From NCBI RefSeq assembly GCF_003054225.1, contig NZ_QBKQ01000002.1:434001-498000 (forward strand): a stretch of 64,000 bases of DNA, written 5' to 3'. Below, in pieces: positions 26,628 to 35,137 of this stretch. The position numbers and the translations under genes were made by a program. Numbering within the stretch: the first letter of the stretch is position 1; every line of letters starts with the position of its first letter. The notes beneath the pieces were generated by a model, which worked only from the letters and a program-made list of their open reading frames with translations, had not been told where the DNA came from and ran no database searches. This DNA is from Christiangramia gaetbulicola. GTDB lineage: Bacteria > Bacteroidota > Bacteroidia > Flavobacteriales > Flavobacteriaceae.

Positions 26628-28091
26628 ATGCCAATTACTATAATGGGCGATAAGGAATTTGAGAATGTTCCTTCAATAAATAGTAAAGCCCTTCGCATCA
26701 ATTTAAATGAAAATATCTACGGGACGTTTTCAGAGATTGGTGCAGGCCAGGAAACTGTTCGAAACTTTTTCCGGGCAGGTGGCGCTTCAGGTACCATTGC
26801 CAAGGCAATGAGTGCTTACGATAAAGACTTTAGTGACGCGATCTATGGAGTTGAAAATGACCGCCGATACGTTACCGAAGCTCGTTTAAAAAAGATGCTT
26901 TCTCATGAAACCAAGCTCATCGAAGAGCGAATTTCAAGAGAGAAACATCCAAATAAACTTTTCTTTACCTACGCCAATACTGTAGCAACTATAGATTTTG
27001 CAAAAAAATATAAAGGCCATGGCTGGGTTGGAATAAGATACCAGGTTGAACCTGGAGAAGATTACAACGAGATCTTACTGCATGTACGTTTTCATGAAAA
27101 TGACGCGAGACATCAGCAAAATACGTTAGGAATTCTAGGTGTAAACCTTATTTACGGGGCATATTACAAATATGATAACCCTAAAAAACTACTAAGATAT
27201 TTATACGATCATATAGACAAGGATCAGATCGAGATCGATACGATCAACTTTTCCGGACCAAAATTCGAAAAAGTAGACAACCGCTTAATGAGTCTTCAAT
27301 TAGTAAAGAATGGAATGACCGAAGCGGTTATGTTTGGTCCTGACGGGAACAACGTGCTTCCTGCCAAGATCCTTTACAAAAAGAATATTCTTGCTTTAAG
27401 AGGTAGCTTTAGACCTGTTACCAAGGTGAACATGGATATGTATGAGCGATCTAAAGAAATGTTCTTTAGCGAAACCAAGGTTAATAAAGAGAATACTGAG
27501 ATCATATTTGAGATCACTCTTTCCAACCTGCGCGCAGAAGGTGAGATCGATGAAAGAGATTTCATGGACCGTGCAGAATTACTTTGTTCTCTTGGTCAAA
27601 CCGTAATGATCTCTAATTTCCAGGAATATTACCGGGTAGTTGAATACTTCTCGAGATATTCCAAGCAACGAATGGGTCTTACCATGGGGGTTCAAAACCT
27701 GGTGGATGTATTCGATGAGAAATATTATCGTCACCTTAGCGGTGGTATCCTTGAGGCCTTTGGTAAACTTTTCTTTAAAGACCTTAAAGTTTATCTATAC
27801 CCACTTAAAGATCCGGAAACAGGAGAGATCACCACTAGTGAAAATGTGAAGGTACATCCACGTATGAAAGAGCTTTACAAGTTCTTCAAATACAATGGTC
27901 GTGTAGAAGACATCACCAATTACAATCCAGATATCATGGATATCTACTCTCGTGAAGTTCTTAAAATGATAAGCGAAGGGAAAGATGGATGGGAAGATAT
28001 GCTTCCGGAAAAAACAACGAAAATGATCAAGGAAAAGAACCTTTTTCATTATCAGGAGCGCAAAGAGAAAGCAAAGACCGAAGAGGTTTAA
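26628..28091 (+). CDS. Conserved 487-residue protein of unknown function
   Basis: This 487-residue soluble protein is conserved in Bacteroidota and, as far as I recall, sometimes labelled nicotinate-nucleotide adenylyltransferase. I see no HxGH or ISSTxxR motif of that enzyme class, so that name is not supported. Visible blocks: ALRINLNENIYGTFSEIGAG near residue 22, FFRAGGASGTIAKAMSAYDK near 47, NTLGILGVNLIYGAYY near 165, QTVMISNFQEYYRVVEYFS near 322, and a basic C-terminus. Length and good conservation of Gly-rich blocks suggest an enzyme. It is monocistronic with its own promoter and a strong terminator. Confidence 0.8.
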   Translation: MPITIMGDKEFENVPSINSKALRINLNENIYGTFSEIGAGQETVRNFFRAGGASGTIAKAMSAYDKDFSDAIYGVENDRRYVTEARLKKMLSHETKLIEERISREKHPNKLFFTYANTVATIDFAKKYKGHGWVGIRYQVEPGEDYNEILLHVRFHENDARHQQNTLGILGVNLIYGAYYKYDNPKKLLRYLYDHIDKDQIEIDTINFSGPKFEKVDNRLMSLQLVKNGMTEAVMFGPDGNNVLPAKILYKKNILALRGSFRPVTKVNMDMYERSKEMFFSETKVNKENTEIIFEITLSNLRAEGEIDERDFMDRAELLCSLGQTVMISNFQEYYRVVEYFSRYSKQRMGLTMGVQNLVDVFDEKYYRHLSGGILEAFGKLFFKDLKVYLYPLKDPETGEITTSENVKVHPRMKELYKFFKYNGRVEDITNYNPDIMDIYSREVLKMISEGKDGWEDMLPEKTTKMIKEKNLFHYQERKEKAKTEEV

Positions 28092-28111
28092 GTCTGGAGA
28101 AATAATTACAT

Positions 28112-28143
28112 AAAAAAAGCTGTTCGATCGAACAGCTTTTTTT
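28112..28143. terminator. Bidirectional rho-independent terminator (32-bp perfect palindrome)
   Basis: AAAAAAAGCTGTTCGA is followed directly by its reverse complement. It separates the genes ending at 28091 (+) and 28163 (-) and can stop transcription from both sides. Confidence 0.9.
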
Positions 28144-28162
28144 ATTTCTTAAGTTTAAAAGA

Positions 28163-29476
28163 TTAGTCCAGCCTGGTGATCTTGGCACCAATTCCCTGAA
28201 GTCTTTCAACTATATGCTCATATCCTCTGTCTATCTGCTCGATATTATGAATAGTGGAAGTTCCTTTTGCCGACAGTGCCGCAATTAATAAGGAGATCCC
28301 AGCTCTAATATCTGGAGAGGTCATTGTAGTAGCTTTCAACTGAGAAGTAAAATCATGACCAATTACCGTAGCACGATGAGGATCACAAAGAATGATCTTA
28401 GCTCCCATATCTATCAATTTATCTACAAAGAACAATCTACTCTCGAACATCTTCTGATGTATAAGAACACTTCCTCTAGCCTGGGTAGCAGTTACCAGAA
28501 TGATACTTAAAAGGTCTGGAGTGAATCCAGGCCATGGTGCATCACTAATGTTCATGATAGAGCCATCAATAAAACTTTGTACTTCATACCCATCCTTATG
28601 TGCTGGAATATGAATATCATCACCCTTCTTCTCTACCGTAATACCAAGTTTTCTAAATGTAGTTGGAATGATGCCGAGCATATCCCAGTTCACATTTTTA
28701 ATAGTGATATCACTTTTTGTCATTGCGGCAAGACCTATCCATGATCCAATTTCGATCATATCTGGTAAAACAGTATGCTCACAACCGCCAAGCTTTTCAA
28801 CACCTTCAATGGTAAGTAAGTTAGACCCAACACCGCTAATATTAGCACCCATCGAATTCAACATCTTACATAATTGTTGTAGATATGGCTCACAGGCCGC
28901 ATTATAGATCGTAGTGGTTCCTTTAGCCAGAACTGCCGCCATCACAATATTGGCAGTCCCCGTAACTGAAGCTTCTTCCAGAAGCATGAAATCCCCCTTC
29001 AGTCCGTTTGGAGCTTCTACCCCGTAAAATCTCTCTTCTTTATTATACCTAAAGTCGGCACCCAACTTCATAAAACCTTCAAAATGGGTATCCAGTCTTC
29101 TTCTTCCTATCTTGTCACCACCTGGCTTCGGAATAAAACCTTTTCCAAATCTACCTAACATAGGGCCAACGATCATAATGGAACCTCTTAGTCCTCCACC
29201 ATCAATCTTAAATTGTTCGCTGTTGAGATAATCCATATTTAGATCATCACTCTGGAAGGTATAGCTCCCCTTACCTATCTTTTCAATTTTAACCCCAAGG
29301 TTACCCAAAAGATTGATAAGTTTATTTACATCAAGTATATCTGGAATATTATGTATTGTTACTTTTTCATCTGTTAACAACACAGCACACAGAATCTGTA
29401 GCGCCTCGTTTTTTGCTCCCTGGGGTTGAATTTCCCCGCTCAAACGGTGACCACCTTCAATTTGAAAAGTTCCCAT
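28163..29476 (-). CDS. murA: UDP-N-acetylglucosamine 1-carboxyvinyltransferase MurA, Asp-type (predicted fosfomycin-insensitive)
   Basis: MurA adds enolpyruvate from PEP to UDP-GlcNAc, the first committed step of peptidoglycan synthesis. The 437-residue protein has K22-N23 (QGAKNEAL), R97 (GGLRGS), D321 (GFTPDLLS) and full length. The flexible loop reads PKPGGDKIGRRRLDTH, with Asp at residue 121 where E. coli has Cys115. Fosfomycin alkylates that Cys; enzymes with Asp (for example in Mycobacterium, Chlamydia) work but resist it, so this enzyme is expected to be insensitive. It follows the DUF4290 gene in the same operon, 15 bases apart. Confidence 0.96.
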   Translation of the reverse strand: MGTFQIEGGHRLSGEIQPQGAKNEALQILCAVLLTDEKVTIHNIPDILDVNKLINLLGNLGVKIEKIGKGSYTFQSDDLNMDYLNSEQFKIDGGGLRGSIMIVGPMLGRFGKGFIPKPGGDKIGRRRLDTHFEGFMKLGADFRYNKEERFYGVEAPNGLKGDFMLLEEASVTGTANIVMAAVLAKGTTTIYNAACEPYLQQLCKMLNSMGANISGVGSNLLTIEGVEKLGGCEHTVLPDMIEIGSWIGLAAMTKSDITIKNVNWDMLGIIPTTFRKLGITVEKKGDDIHIPAHKDGYEVQSFIDGSIMNISDAPWPGFTPDLLSIILVTATQARGSVLIHQKMFESRLFFVDKLIDMGAKIILCDPHRATVIGHDFTSQLKATTMTSPDIRAGISLLIAALSAKGTSTIHNIEQIDRGYEHIVERLQGIGAKITRLD

Positions 29477-29491
29477 TAAAAGTTGTTGAAT

Positions 29492-30136
29492 TTAGTAGCG
29501 TTTGCGACCTCCTTTACTACGGCCGCCTTTTTTTGTGTTCTTGGTATATTTTTTCTTTCCTCCGCCTCGAATAAGCTCTGAAGCCTGGCTTAGGTCTTCA
29601 TCCAGAAGATTTTTAGGATTGATCTTCCCGTTGCTCAGCTCCTTAAGGTGTTCAAAGATCACATCATCATCAACAGAATCCCTGTTCCAGTTAAGATATG
29701 ATTTCTTCATGTGATTGGCAATAGTAAGCACTAAAGCCTCCTTAAATTCACCTTCTTCATAATCTTTTGCCGCATCGATCATCCTTTTGATATTGTTTCC
29801 GTAGAAACGATACTTGGGATTATTCTCAGGATACTGCAGCATGTCTGGTCTTTCAGCCAGCATTTCTCTCGTTGGCTTTGGAAATGGTGAATCAACATTA
29901 AGTTTAAAATCACTTATTATAAATAACTGATCCCAAAGTTTATGCTGAAAATCGGGTACATCCCTAAGGTGAGGATTCATGTTTCCCATAACTGCGATGA
30001 TTGAGTTCGCGACCTTATTTCTTTCCTCGTCGTCCTCAATACTTACAGCATGTTCAACCATTTTTTGAAGATGTCTGCCGTATTCGGGAATTATCAATTT
30101 ACTCCTTTCAGAGTTATATTCTAATGCGTTTGTCAA
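29492..30136 (-). CDS. DUF4290 family protein with basic C-terminal tail
   Basis: This 214-residue protein matches DUF4290, a Bacteroidota-only family of unknown function. The conserved N-terminal block LIIPEYGRHLQKMVEHAVSI, the NMNPHLRDVPDFQHKLWDQL block and YRFYGNNIKRMIDAA are visible. The last 30 residues are Gly, Lys and Arg (GGGKKKYTKNTKKGGRSKGG), like an RNA-binding tail. It lies directly upstream of murA on the minus strand. I infer nucleic acid binding for the tail only; the rest is unknown. Confidence 0.85.
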   Translation of the reverse strand: MTNALEYNSERSKLIIPEYGRHLQKMVEHAVSIEDDEERNKVANSIIAVMGNMNPHLRDVPDFQHKLWDQLFIISDFKLNVDSPFPKPTREMLAERPDMLQYPENNPKYRFYGNNIKRMIDAAKDYEEGEFKEALVLTIANHMKKSYLNWNRDSVDDDVIFEHLKELSNGKINPKNLLDEDLSQASELIRGGGKKKYTKNTKKGGRSKGGRKRY

Positions 30137-30237
30137 AATTGAAGTTTAATTAGGTAATTACTGAAGTTATACTCCTGCCTGCAAAATACTAAATATTACC
30201 AAAGAACCACAATAAAAAGGATTCTTTTATACGGTGC

Positions 30238-30531
30238 TTAAAGAGATATAACCCCTTCTACTTTAATGGCAACTTCCTTGTATTTCTCAATGACATGATC
30301 TGGATTCTTCATCCTCACATTGATGGAAACACTAGTGTATTTACCTTTTTTAGACTGCTTGGTTTCTATTACAGCCCCCATATTATTGAAAATGCCCTGC
30401 ACCTGTGAAATTTGATCACCTTTGGTGGGAACAATGAATTTGTATAAATATTCAGAAGGCCACATAGCCGTATCCTGAAGTTGCTTTTTTAATTTGGCGT
30501 AAAATTCTTCCGGATTCTTTGATTCACTCAT
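30238..30531 (-). CDS. DUF493 family protein (YbeD-like)
   Basis: This 97-residue protein belongs to the DUF493/YbeD family, an ACT-like fold with two conserved Gly/Val strands (YLYKFIVPTKGDQISQVQGI, YTSVSINVRM). I chose the ATG at 30531 because it is preceded by the good ribosome site AAGGAG and a -7 element. The longer frame up to 30669 has no family similarity and would overlap the divergent gene at 30614. In E. coli, YbeD lies near lipoate genes; here the neighbours give no hint. Confidence 0.88.
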   Translation of the reverse strand: MSESKNPEEFYAKLKKQLQDTAMWPSEYLYKFIVPTKGDQISQVQGIFNNMGAVIETKQSKKGKYTSVSINVRMKNPDHVIEKYKEVAIKVEGVISL

Positions 30532-30554
30532 AATTTTTCTCCTTCGTTTAATTG

Positions 30555-30562
30555 CAAAGATA
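30555..30562 (-). promoter_or_regulatory. Candidate -7 element for the DUF493 gene
   Basis: On the minus strand this reads TATCTTTG, a full match to TAnnTTTG, 23 bases before the ATG at 30531. It supports that start over the longer frame. Confidence 0.5.
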
Positions 30563-30613
30563 CGAGTAATGATAGCATTTTTATAATCAAAATCAAATGT
30601 CGAAATTTGCGCT

Positions 30614-31147
30614 GTGAAAAATAGAAAAATTGTAATTACCGGAGGCCCTGGCACAGGAAAATCTTCCATTATTCATAAACTGGAAGCTAAGGGCGAAAAA
30701 TGTCTTCATGAAATTTCCAGGCAGGTTACGCTTGAAGCCCAAAAAGAAGGTATAGACCAGCTGTTCCTGGAAAAGCCTTTACTTTTCAGTGAAAAATTAC
30801 TGGAAGGAAGACTTAAGCAATACCACGAGGCGAAGGATTTTGAATCTGACCATATCTTCATAGACCGTGGTCTGCCAGATGTGGTGGCCTACATGGATTA
30901 TTTCGACACGAATTATCCAGGGGTATTCGATAAAACCTGTGAAAATCATCGTTATGACCTCATATTTATCCTTCCGCCCTGGAGGGAGATCTATACAAGC
31001 GATAACGAACGATATGAGAGTTTTGAGGAAGCCTTAAAAATTTCGTCTTATCTTTATTCTACGTATAGAAGGTACGGTTATGATCCTATTGAAGTGCCAA
31101 AGCTCAGTGTGGAAAAACGTACTAACTTTATATTGGATAAGATCTAA
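30614..31147 (+). CDS. AAA family ATPase/kinase (AAA_28, NadR- or Ttd14-like)
   Basis: This 177-residue P-loop protein starts with a GTG at 30614 and has Walker A GGPGTGKSS at residues 9-17, an Asp/Arg pair in FIDRGLPDVVAYMDY, and a lid region near ERYESFEEALKI. It belongs to the AAA_28 group, small nucleotide kinase-like proteins with unknown substrates; NadR ribosylnicotinamide kinase is a relative. It lies 6 bases before recQ and is probably cotranscribed with recQ and fmt. Confidence 0.85.
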   Translation: MKNRKIVITGGPGTGKSSIIHKLEAKGEKCLHEISRQVTLEAQKEGIDQLFLEKPLLFSEKLLEGRLKQYHEAKDFESDHIFIDRGLPDVVAYMDYFDTNYPGVFDKTCENHRYDLIFILPPWREIYTSDNERYESFEEALKISSYLYSTYRRYGYDPIEVPKLSVEKRTNFILDKI

Positions 31148-31153
31148 GGAAAT

Positions 31154-33055
31154 TTGCAGGAGGAAGCTTTAAAAATATTAGAAAAATACTGGGGCTTCCG
31201 GGAGTTCAGACCGCAACAGCTCGAAGTAATAGAATCCATCCTAACGGGAAAGGAAACCTTAACCCTATTCCCTACCGGAGGCGGCAAATCTATTTGCTTC
31301 CAGGTTCCCGCATTGATAAAGGAGGGGATATGCATAGTCGTTTCACCCTTGATCTCTCTTATGGAGGACCAGGTGAATACCCTTCAGCAGAAGAATATAA
31401 AGGCAATGGCCATTACCGGTGGTATCTCTTATGCCGATCTGGATCGCAACCTCGATAACTGCATCTTCGGAAATTATAAATTCCTTTATTTATCCCCGGA
31501 AAGACTTCAGCAAGAGCTGGTAAGAGAACGCTTAAAACAAATGAACATCAGCCTTGTCGCTATAGATGAGGCTCATTGCATCTCTCAATGGGGGCACGAC
31601 TTTAGGCCTGCATATAGAAACATAGCAGATCTTCGGGAATTACTACCAGAGGCTACATTCGCGGCTTTTACGGCTACTGCCACCAAGGCAGTAGTAAAGG
31701 ATATTTGCGGGCAATTAAAGCTAGAAGATCCAGATATTCATCAAAAATCATTTGAAAGGTCTAACCTTATTTATGAGGTTATAAAAACCGAGGATAAATA
31801 TTTCAGGTTAACCCAAATTCTGAATGAAGATTCTGCCATCATATATGTTAGAAGCAGGAATGCAACCCAGGAGATAAGTCAGTTTCTGAACAAACATGGA
31901 ATTACAGCCGCAGCTTACCACGGGGGATTAAAGAAAGAAGATAAATCCAAGAAATTTGAGCAATGGCTTACCAATAAGGTTAGTGTAATGGTGGCTACCA
32001 CGGCCTTTGGTATGGGGATAGATAAGCCCGATGTACGCACGGTGATACATATAGATCTTCCGGAAAGTATGGAAAGTTATTTTCAGGAGGCCGGAAGGGC
32101 AGGTAGAGATGGCAAACCTGCCAAAGCGATCATACTTACCAACTCTGGAGATATTCCTGTATTGAAGAATCAATTTCTAAACAATCTTGCTTCTGTAGAA
32201 GACGTAAAACTCCTATACCGTAAACTGAATGCTTATTTCAGGATCGCTTATGGAGAAGGTGAAAACACAGAGCATGATTTTAATTTCTCCAGTTTTTGTC
32301 ATCATTACCAGTTTAATTCCCACAAAGCTTTCAACGCTCTTCAGCTATTAGACAGATGCAGTATTTTAAGGCTTTCTCAGAATTATCAGAAAAAGACCGA
32401 GATACAGGTTTTGCTTTCTGGTCATCATTTGGACAATTACCTGGATGAAAATCCAAGATATGCTCACCTTTTAAGGACGATCTTGAGAAATTACGGCGGC
32501 GTATTTGAGAATCTTGTGCCCTTCAACCTAAATTCGGTTTGCGATAAGGCCAATATGCCTGAAAAGGAGTGCATAAAGATTTTTGAAGAGTTAGCTGAAA
32601 AAGAGATTATAGAATTCAATTTATCTAAACATGACGCCAGCATTACTTTCCTGGTACCAAGGGAAGATGACTCTACTATAAATCGCGTAGCTTCTTTTAT
32701 TAAAGAGTATAACAAGACTAAAAGAGATAAGATCGAAGCCGTGCTTGAATTTGTACAGAACGATTCTGTGTGCAAACAGGTACAGCTATTAAAATATTTT
32801 GGAGAGAAGGATCCGCCGGCCTGCGGAAAATGCTCGGTATGTAAAAAAGAGAAAAAAGAACTGAGTAGGGATGACATGAATGAGATCTACCTGGGCATTT
32901 TGAGGCTACTTAGAAAAGGCCCTATGGATTCGAGAGAACTTATTTCCAACCTTGACTATACCGAAACAGCCATCTTAAAAGTATTAAGTTTGCTTTGCGA
33001 AAAAGGAATTCTGGACCGAAGCGCTAATAACAAGTATAAAATTTTGAATAAATGA
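31154..33055 (+). CDS. recQ: ATP-dependent DNA helicase RecQ
   Basis: This 633-residue helicase starts with TTG at 31154 and unwinds DNA during recombination and fork repair. Motif I is FPTGGGKSICFQVP, motif II is IDEAHCISQWGHDFRPAYR, motif VI is QEAGRAGRDG, and a zinc site reads CGKCSVC near residue 556. It lacks the HRDC domain of E. coli RecQ; after the zinc region there is only a winged-helix-like end (MDSRELISNLDYTETAILKV). It overlaps fmt by 4 bases (ATGA), a sign of coupled translation. Confidence 0.95.
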   Translation: MQEEALKILEKYWGFREFRPQQLEVIESILTGKETLTLFPTGGGKSICFQVPALIKEGICIVVSPLISLMEDQVNTLQQKNIKAMAITGGISYADLDRNLDNCIFGNYKFLYLSPERLQQELVRERLKQMNISLVAIDEAHCISQWGHDFRPAYRNIADLRELLPEATFAAFTATATKAVVKDICGQLKLEDPDIHQKSFERSNLIYEVIKTEDKYFRLTQILNEDSAIIYVRSRNATQEISQFLNKHGITAAAYHGGLKKEDKSKKFEQWLTNKVSVMVATTAFGMGIDKPDVRTVIHIDLPESMESYFQEAGRAGRDGKPAKAIILTNSGDIPVLKNQFLNNLASVEDVKLLYRKLNAYFRIAYGEGENTEHDFNFSSFCHHYQFNSHKAFNALQLLDRCSILRLSQNYQKKTEIQVLLSGHHLDNYLDENPRYAHLLRTILRNYGGVFENLVPFNLNSVCDKANMPEKECIKIFEELAEKEIIEFNLSKHDASITFLVPREDDSTINRVASFIKEYNKTKRDKIEAVLEFVQNDSVCKQVQLLKYFGEKDPPACGKCSVCKKEKKELSRDDMNEIYLGILRLLRKGPMDSRELISNLDYTETAILKVLSLLCEKGILDRSANNKYKILNK

Positions 33056-33999
33056 AAGACCTTAGAGTAGTATTTATGGGAACTCCCGAATTTGCGGTTG
33101 CAAGCCTGGAAGCTATCATAAATGCCGGATATAATGTAGTTGGTGTAATTACTGCTCCCGACAGACCCGCAGGGAGAGGAAGAAAATTAAGAGAAAGTGC
33201 GGTTAAAAGCTTTGCAAAATCAAAGGATCTCAAAATTCTTCAACCCACAAATTTGAAATCTGAAGAATTTCAAAAGGATCTGGAAGCACTAAATCCAAAT
33301 GTGCAGGTAGTAGTTGCATTTAGAATGTTACCAAAGTCTGTTTGGAATTTTCCTGAATACGGTACTTTCAACCTGCATGCTTCCCTCCTGCCGCAATATC
33401 GCGGTGCCGCACCAATTAACTGGGCCATAATCAATGGAGAAGAGAAAACCGGAGTTTCTACTTTCTTCCTGGACGAAAAGATAGATACGGGAGCAATGAT
33501 ACTTCAGGAAGAAGTAAGCATCAAAAAGAATGAAAATTTAGAGTCTTTACATGACCGCCTTATGCAAAAAGGATCCGGGTTAGTGGTTAAAACTCTTGAA
33601 TTGATCGCAAAAGGTGATGTACACCCCAAAGCACAAACCGATTCTGGAAATCTAAAAGACGCGCCAAAACTTAATAGAGAGAACACCAAAATAAACTGGG
33701 ATACCTCCGTAGACAATATATATAACCTGATAAGGGGATTAAACCCATATCCTGCCGCCTGGTGTTACCTGGATAATTTTTCTGAAGAAATGCAGGTAAA
33801 GATTTATGATATCGAAAAATTAAGCAGAGAACATCATTTGCCAAACGGAACAGTTACCATTGTCGATAATCAGATAAAAGTTGCGGCAATAGGCGGTTAT
33901 ATTATCGTAAAGGAAATTCAGCTTCCCGGGAAGAGAAAAATGGATGCGAAATCACTTTTAAATGGTTTTAATTTCGCTCCGGAAGCAAAAATGCGCTGA
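33052..33999 (+). CDS. fmt: Methionyl-tRNA formyltransferase
   Basis: Fmt formylates Met-tRNA(fMet) with 10-formyl-THF for translation initiation. The 315-residue protein has the N-terminal VVFMGTPEFAVASLEAI, the folate-binding NLHASLLPQYRGAAPINWAI (catalytic Asn-His, with Asp later in DEKIDTGAMI), and a C-terminal OB-like domain (about 205-315). Length matches the family. Its start codon overlaps the recQ stop. Confidence 0.96.
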   Translation: MKDLRVVFMGTPEFAVASLEAIINAGYNVVGVITAPDRPAGRGRKLRESAVKSFAKSKDLKILQPTNLKSEEFQKDLEALNPNVQVVVAFRMLPKSVWNFPEYGTFNLHASLLPQYRGAAPINWAIINGEEKTGVSTFFLDEKIDTGAMILQEEVSIKKNENLESLHDRLMQKGSGLVVKTLELIAKGDVHPKAQTDSGNLKDAPKLNRENTKINWDTSVDNIYNLIRGLNPYPAAWCYLDNFSEEMQVKIYDIEKLSREHHLPNGTVTIVDNQIKVAAIGGYIIVKEIQLPGKRKMDAKSLLNGFNFAPEAKMR

Positions 34000-34092
34000 A
34001 GCCTTATTAACACTGATTCGGTTGCATTTTAATAAAAAACAATTATCTTTATTAACAAAACAACCAAGTTATTAACAAATACGGGCTTTTCC

Positions 34093-34116
34093 CTTGTCAT
34101 TACTTGCGTGGACAAG
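34093..34116. promoter_or_regulatory. 6-bp inverted repeat around the -33 element of the HU promoter
   Basis: CTTGTC, 12 bases, GACAAG surrounds the -33 TTG, an arrangement expected of a repressor or activator site. No binding protein is known from the sequence. Confidence 0.4.
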
Positions 34117-34133
34117 AAATCCGTATAAATTTG
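34104..34133 (+). promoter_or_regulatory. Consensus Bacteroidota promoter for the HU gene
   Basis: TTG (34104-34106), 19 bases, TAAATTTG (34126-34133) matches the consensus fully. The leader to the ATG at 34185 would be about 45 bases. Confidence 0.7.
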
Positions 34134-34184
34134 TATACCAGTTTAACAGAATGTTTAACCAACAATTAATTTAAAATTCAAATT

Positions 34185-34457
34185 ATGAACAAAACAGATT
34201 TAATCGACGCAATGGCTGAAAACGCTGGAATTTCTAAAGCAGCAGCAAAAAAAGCATTAGAGTCTTTCCTTGAGAACGTAGAGAAGTCTCTTAAAAAAGG
34301 AGATAGAGTTTCATTAGTAGGATTCGGATCTTGGTCTGTATCTAAAAGAGCTGCTCGTGAAGGAAGAAACCCACAAACCGGAAAAACCATTAAGATTGCT
34401 GCTAAGAACGTAGTGAAATTTAAGGCCGGAGCTGATTTACAAAAAGCTGTGAATTAA
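34185..34457 (+). CDS. HU family DNA-binding protein
   Basis: This 90-residue nucleoid protein bends DNA as a dimer. It has the HU signature [20 protein letters not shown] at residues 47-66 in the beta arm and a two-helix N-terminus ([20 protein letters not shown]). The charged C-terminal ending [13 protein letters not shown] is typical. It is monocistronic, with a consensus promoter and a strong terminator, as expected for an abundant protein. Confidence 0.96.
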   Translation: MNKTDLIDAMAENAGISKAAAKKALESFLENVEKSLKKGDRVSLVGFGSWSVSKRAAREGRNPQTGKTIKIAAKNVVKFKAGADLQKAVN

Positions 34458-34478
34458 TAATTTGCATTAGTAATTATT

Positions 34479-34506
34479 GAAAGCCTTCTCCGGAAGGCTT
34501 TTTTTT
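34479..34506 (+). terminator. Rho-independent terminator after HU
   Basis: AAGCCTTC (34481-34488), TCCG loop, GAAGGCTT (34493-34500), then a run of T. The stem is perfect. Confidence 0.9.
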
Positions 34507-34576
34507 ATTTAAAAATTTTGCCAAGGAATTGCATTATTTATAAGAAATAATTAGTTTAGATAAAAAGACTGCTACA

Positions 34577-35137
34577 ATGATCGCGTTAAAACCAACCAAG
34601 GGCCATCTTTTAGTCGCAGAACCATCCATAATTGGAGATGTCTCTTTTAATCGTTCTGTGGTTCTACTTGCTGACCATTCAGATAATGGATCGGTTGGAT
34701 TTATCCTGAACAAAATTCTCGATTTTAACCTGAAGGATCTTATCCCAGAAGTGGAAGGAGACTTTAAAGTATACAACGGCGGGCCCGTTGAACAGGACAA
34801 TCTTTACTTTATTCATAAGATCCCAGACCTTATTCCAGATAGCATTGAAATTGCTCATGGTATTTACTGGGGAGGGAACTTTGAAGTGGTAATGGAACTT
34901 ATCTCCAAAAAGCTTATAGACGACACTCAAATCAAGTTCTTTTTGGGTTATTCAGGATGGGATGCTAACCAGTTAGATGAAGAATTAAATTCTCATTCCT
35001 GGGTAGTAACAGTCAATGAAGATAACCGGGATTTGCTTGAAAAACCCTACAATTCTTTCTGGAAAGATAAAATGTTAGAATTAGGTGGCGAGTATATGCT
35101 CTGGTCTAATTCACCAGAAAATCCAACATATAATTAA
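34577..35137 (+). CDS. YqgE/AlgH family protein
   Basis: This 186-residue protein matches the YqgE/AlgH family (DUF179). Conserved blocks are LKPTKGHLLVAEPSIIGDVS near the start, FNRSVVLLADHSDNGSVGFI, YNGGPVEQDNLYFIH and FLGYSGWDANQLDEEL. In Pseudomonas AlgH affects alginate regulation; the biochemical role is unsettled. It is cytoplasmic. Its stop overlaps that of the convergent aminotransferase by 4 bases. Confidence 0.92.
   Translation: MIALKPTKGHLLVAEPSIIGDVSFNRSVVLLADHSDNGSVGFILNKILDFNLKDLIPEVEGDFKVYNGGPVEQDNLYFIHKIPDLIPDSIEIAHGIYWGGNFEVVMELISKKLIDDTQIKFFLGYSGWDANQLDEELNSHSWVVTVNEDNRDLLEKPYNSFWKDKMLELGGEYMLWSNSPENPTYN

Noticed and set aside
30532-30669. N-terminal extension of the DUF493 frame on the minus strand
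   Set aside because: The extension has no family similarity and overlaps the divergent gene at 30614. The ATG at 30531 has a ribosome site and a -7 element.
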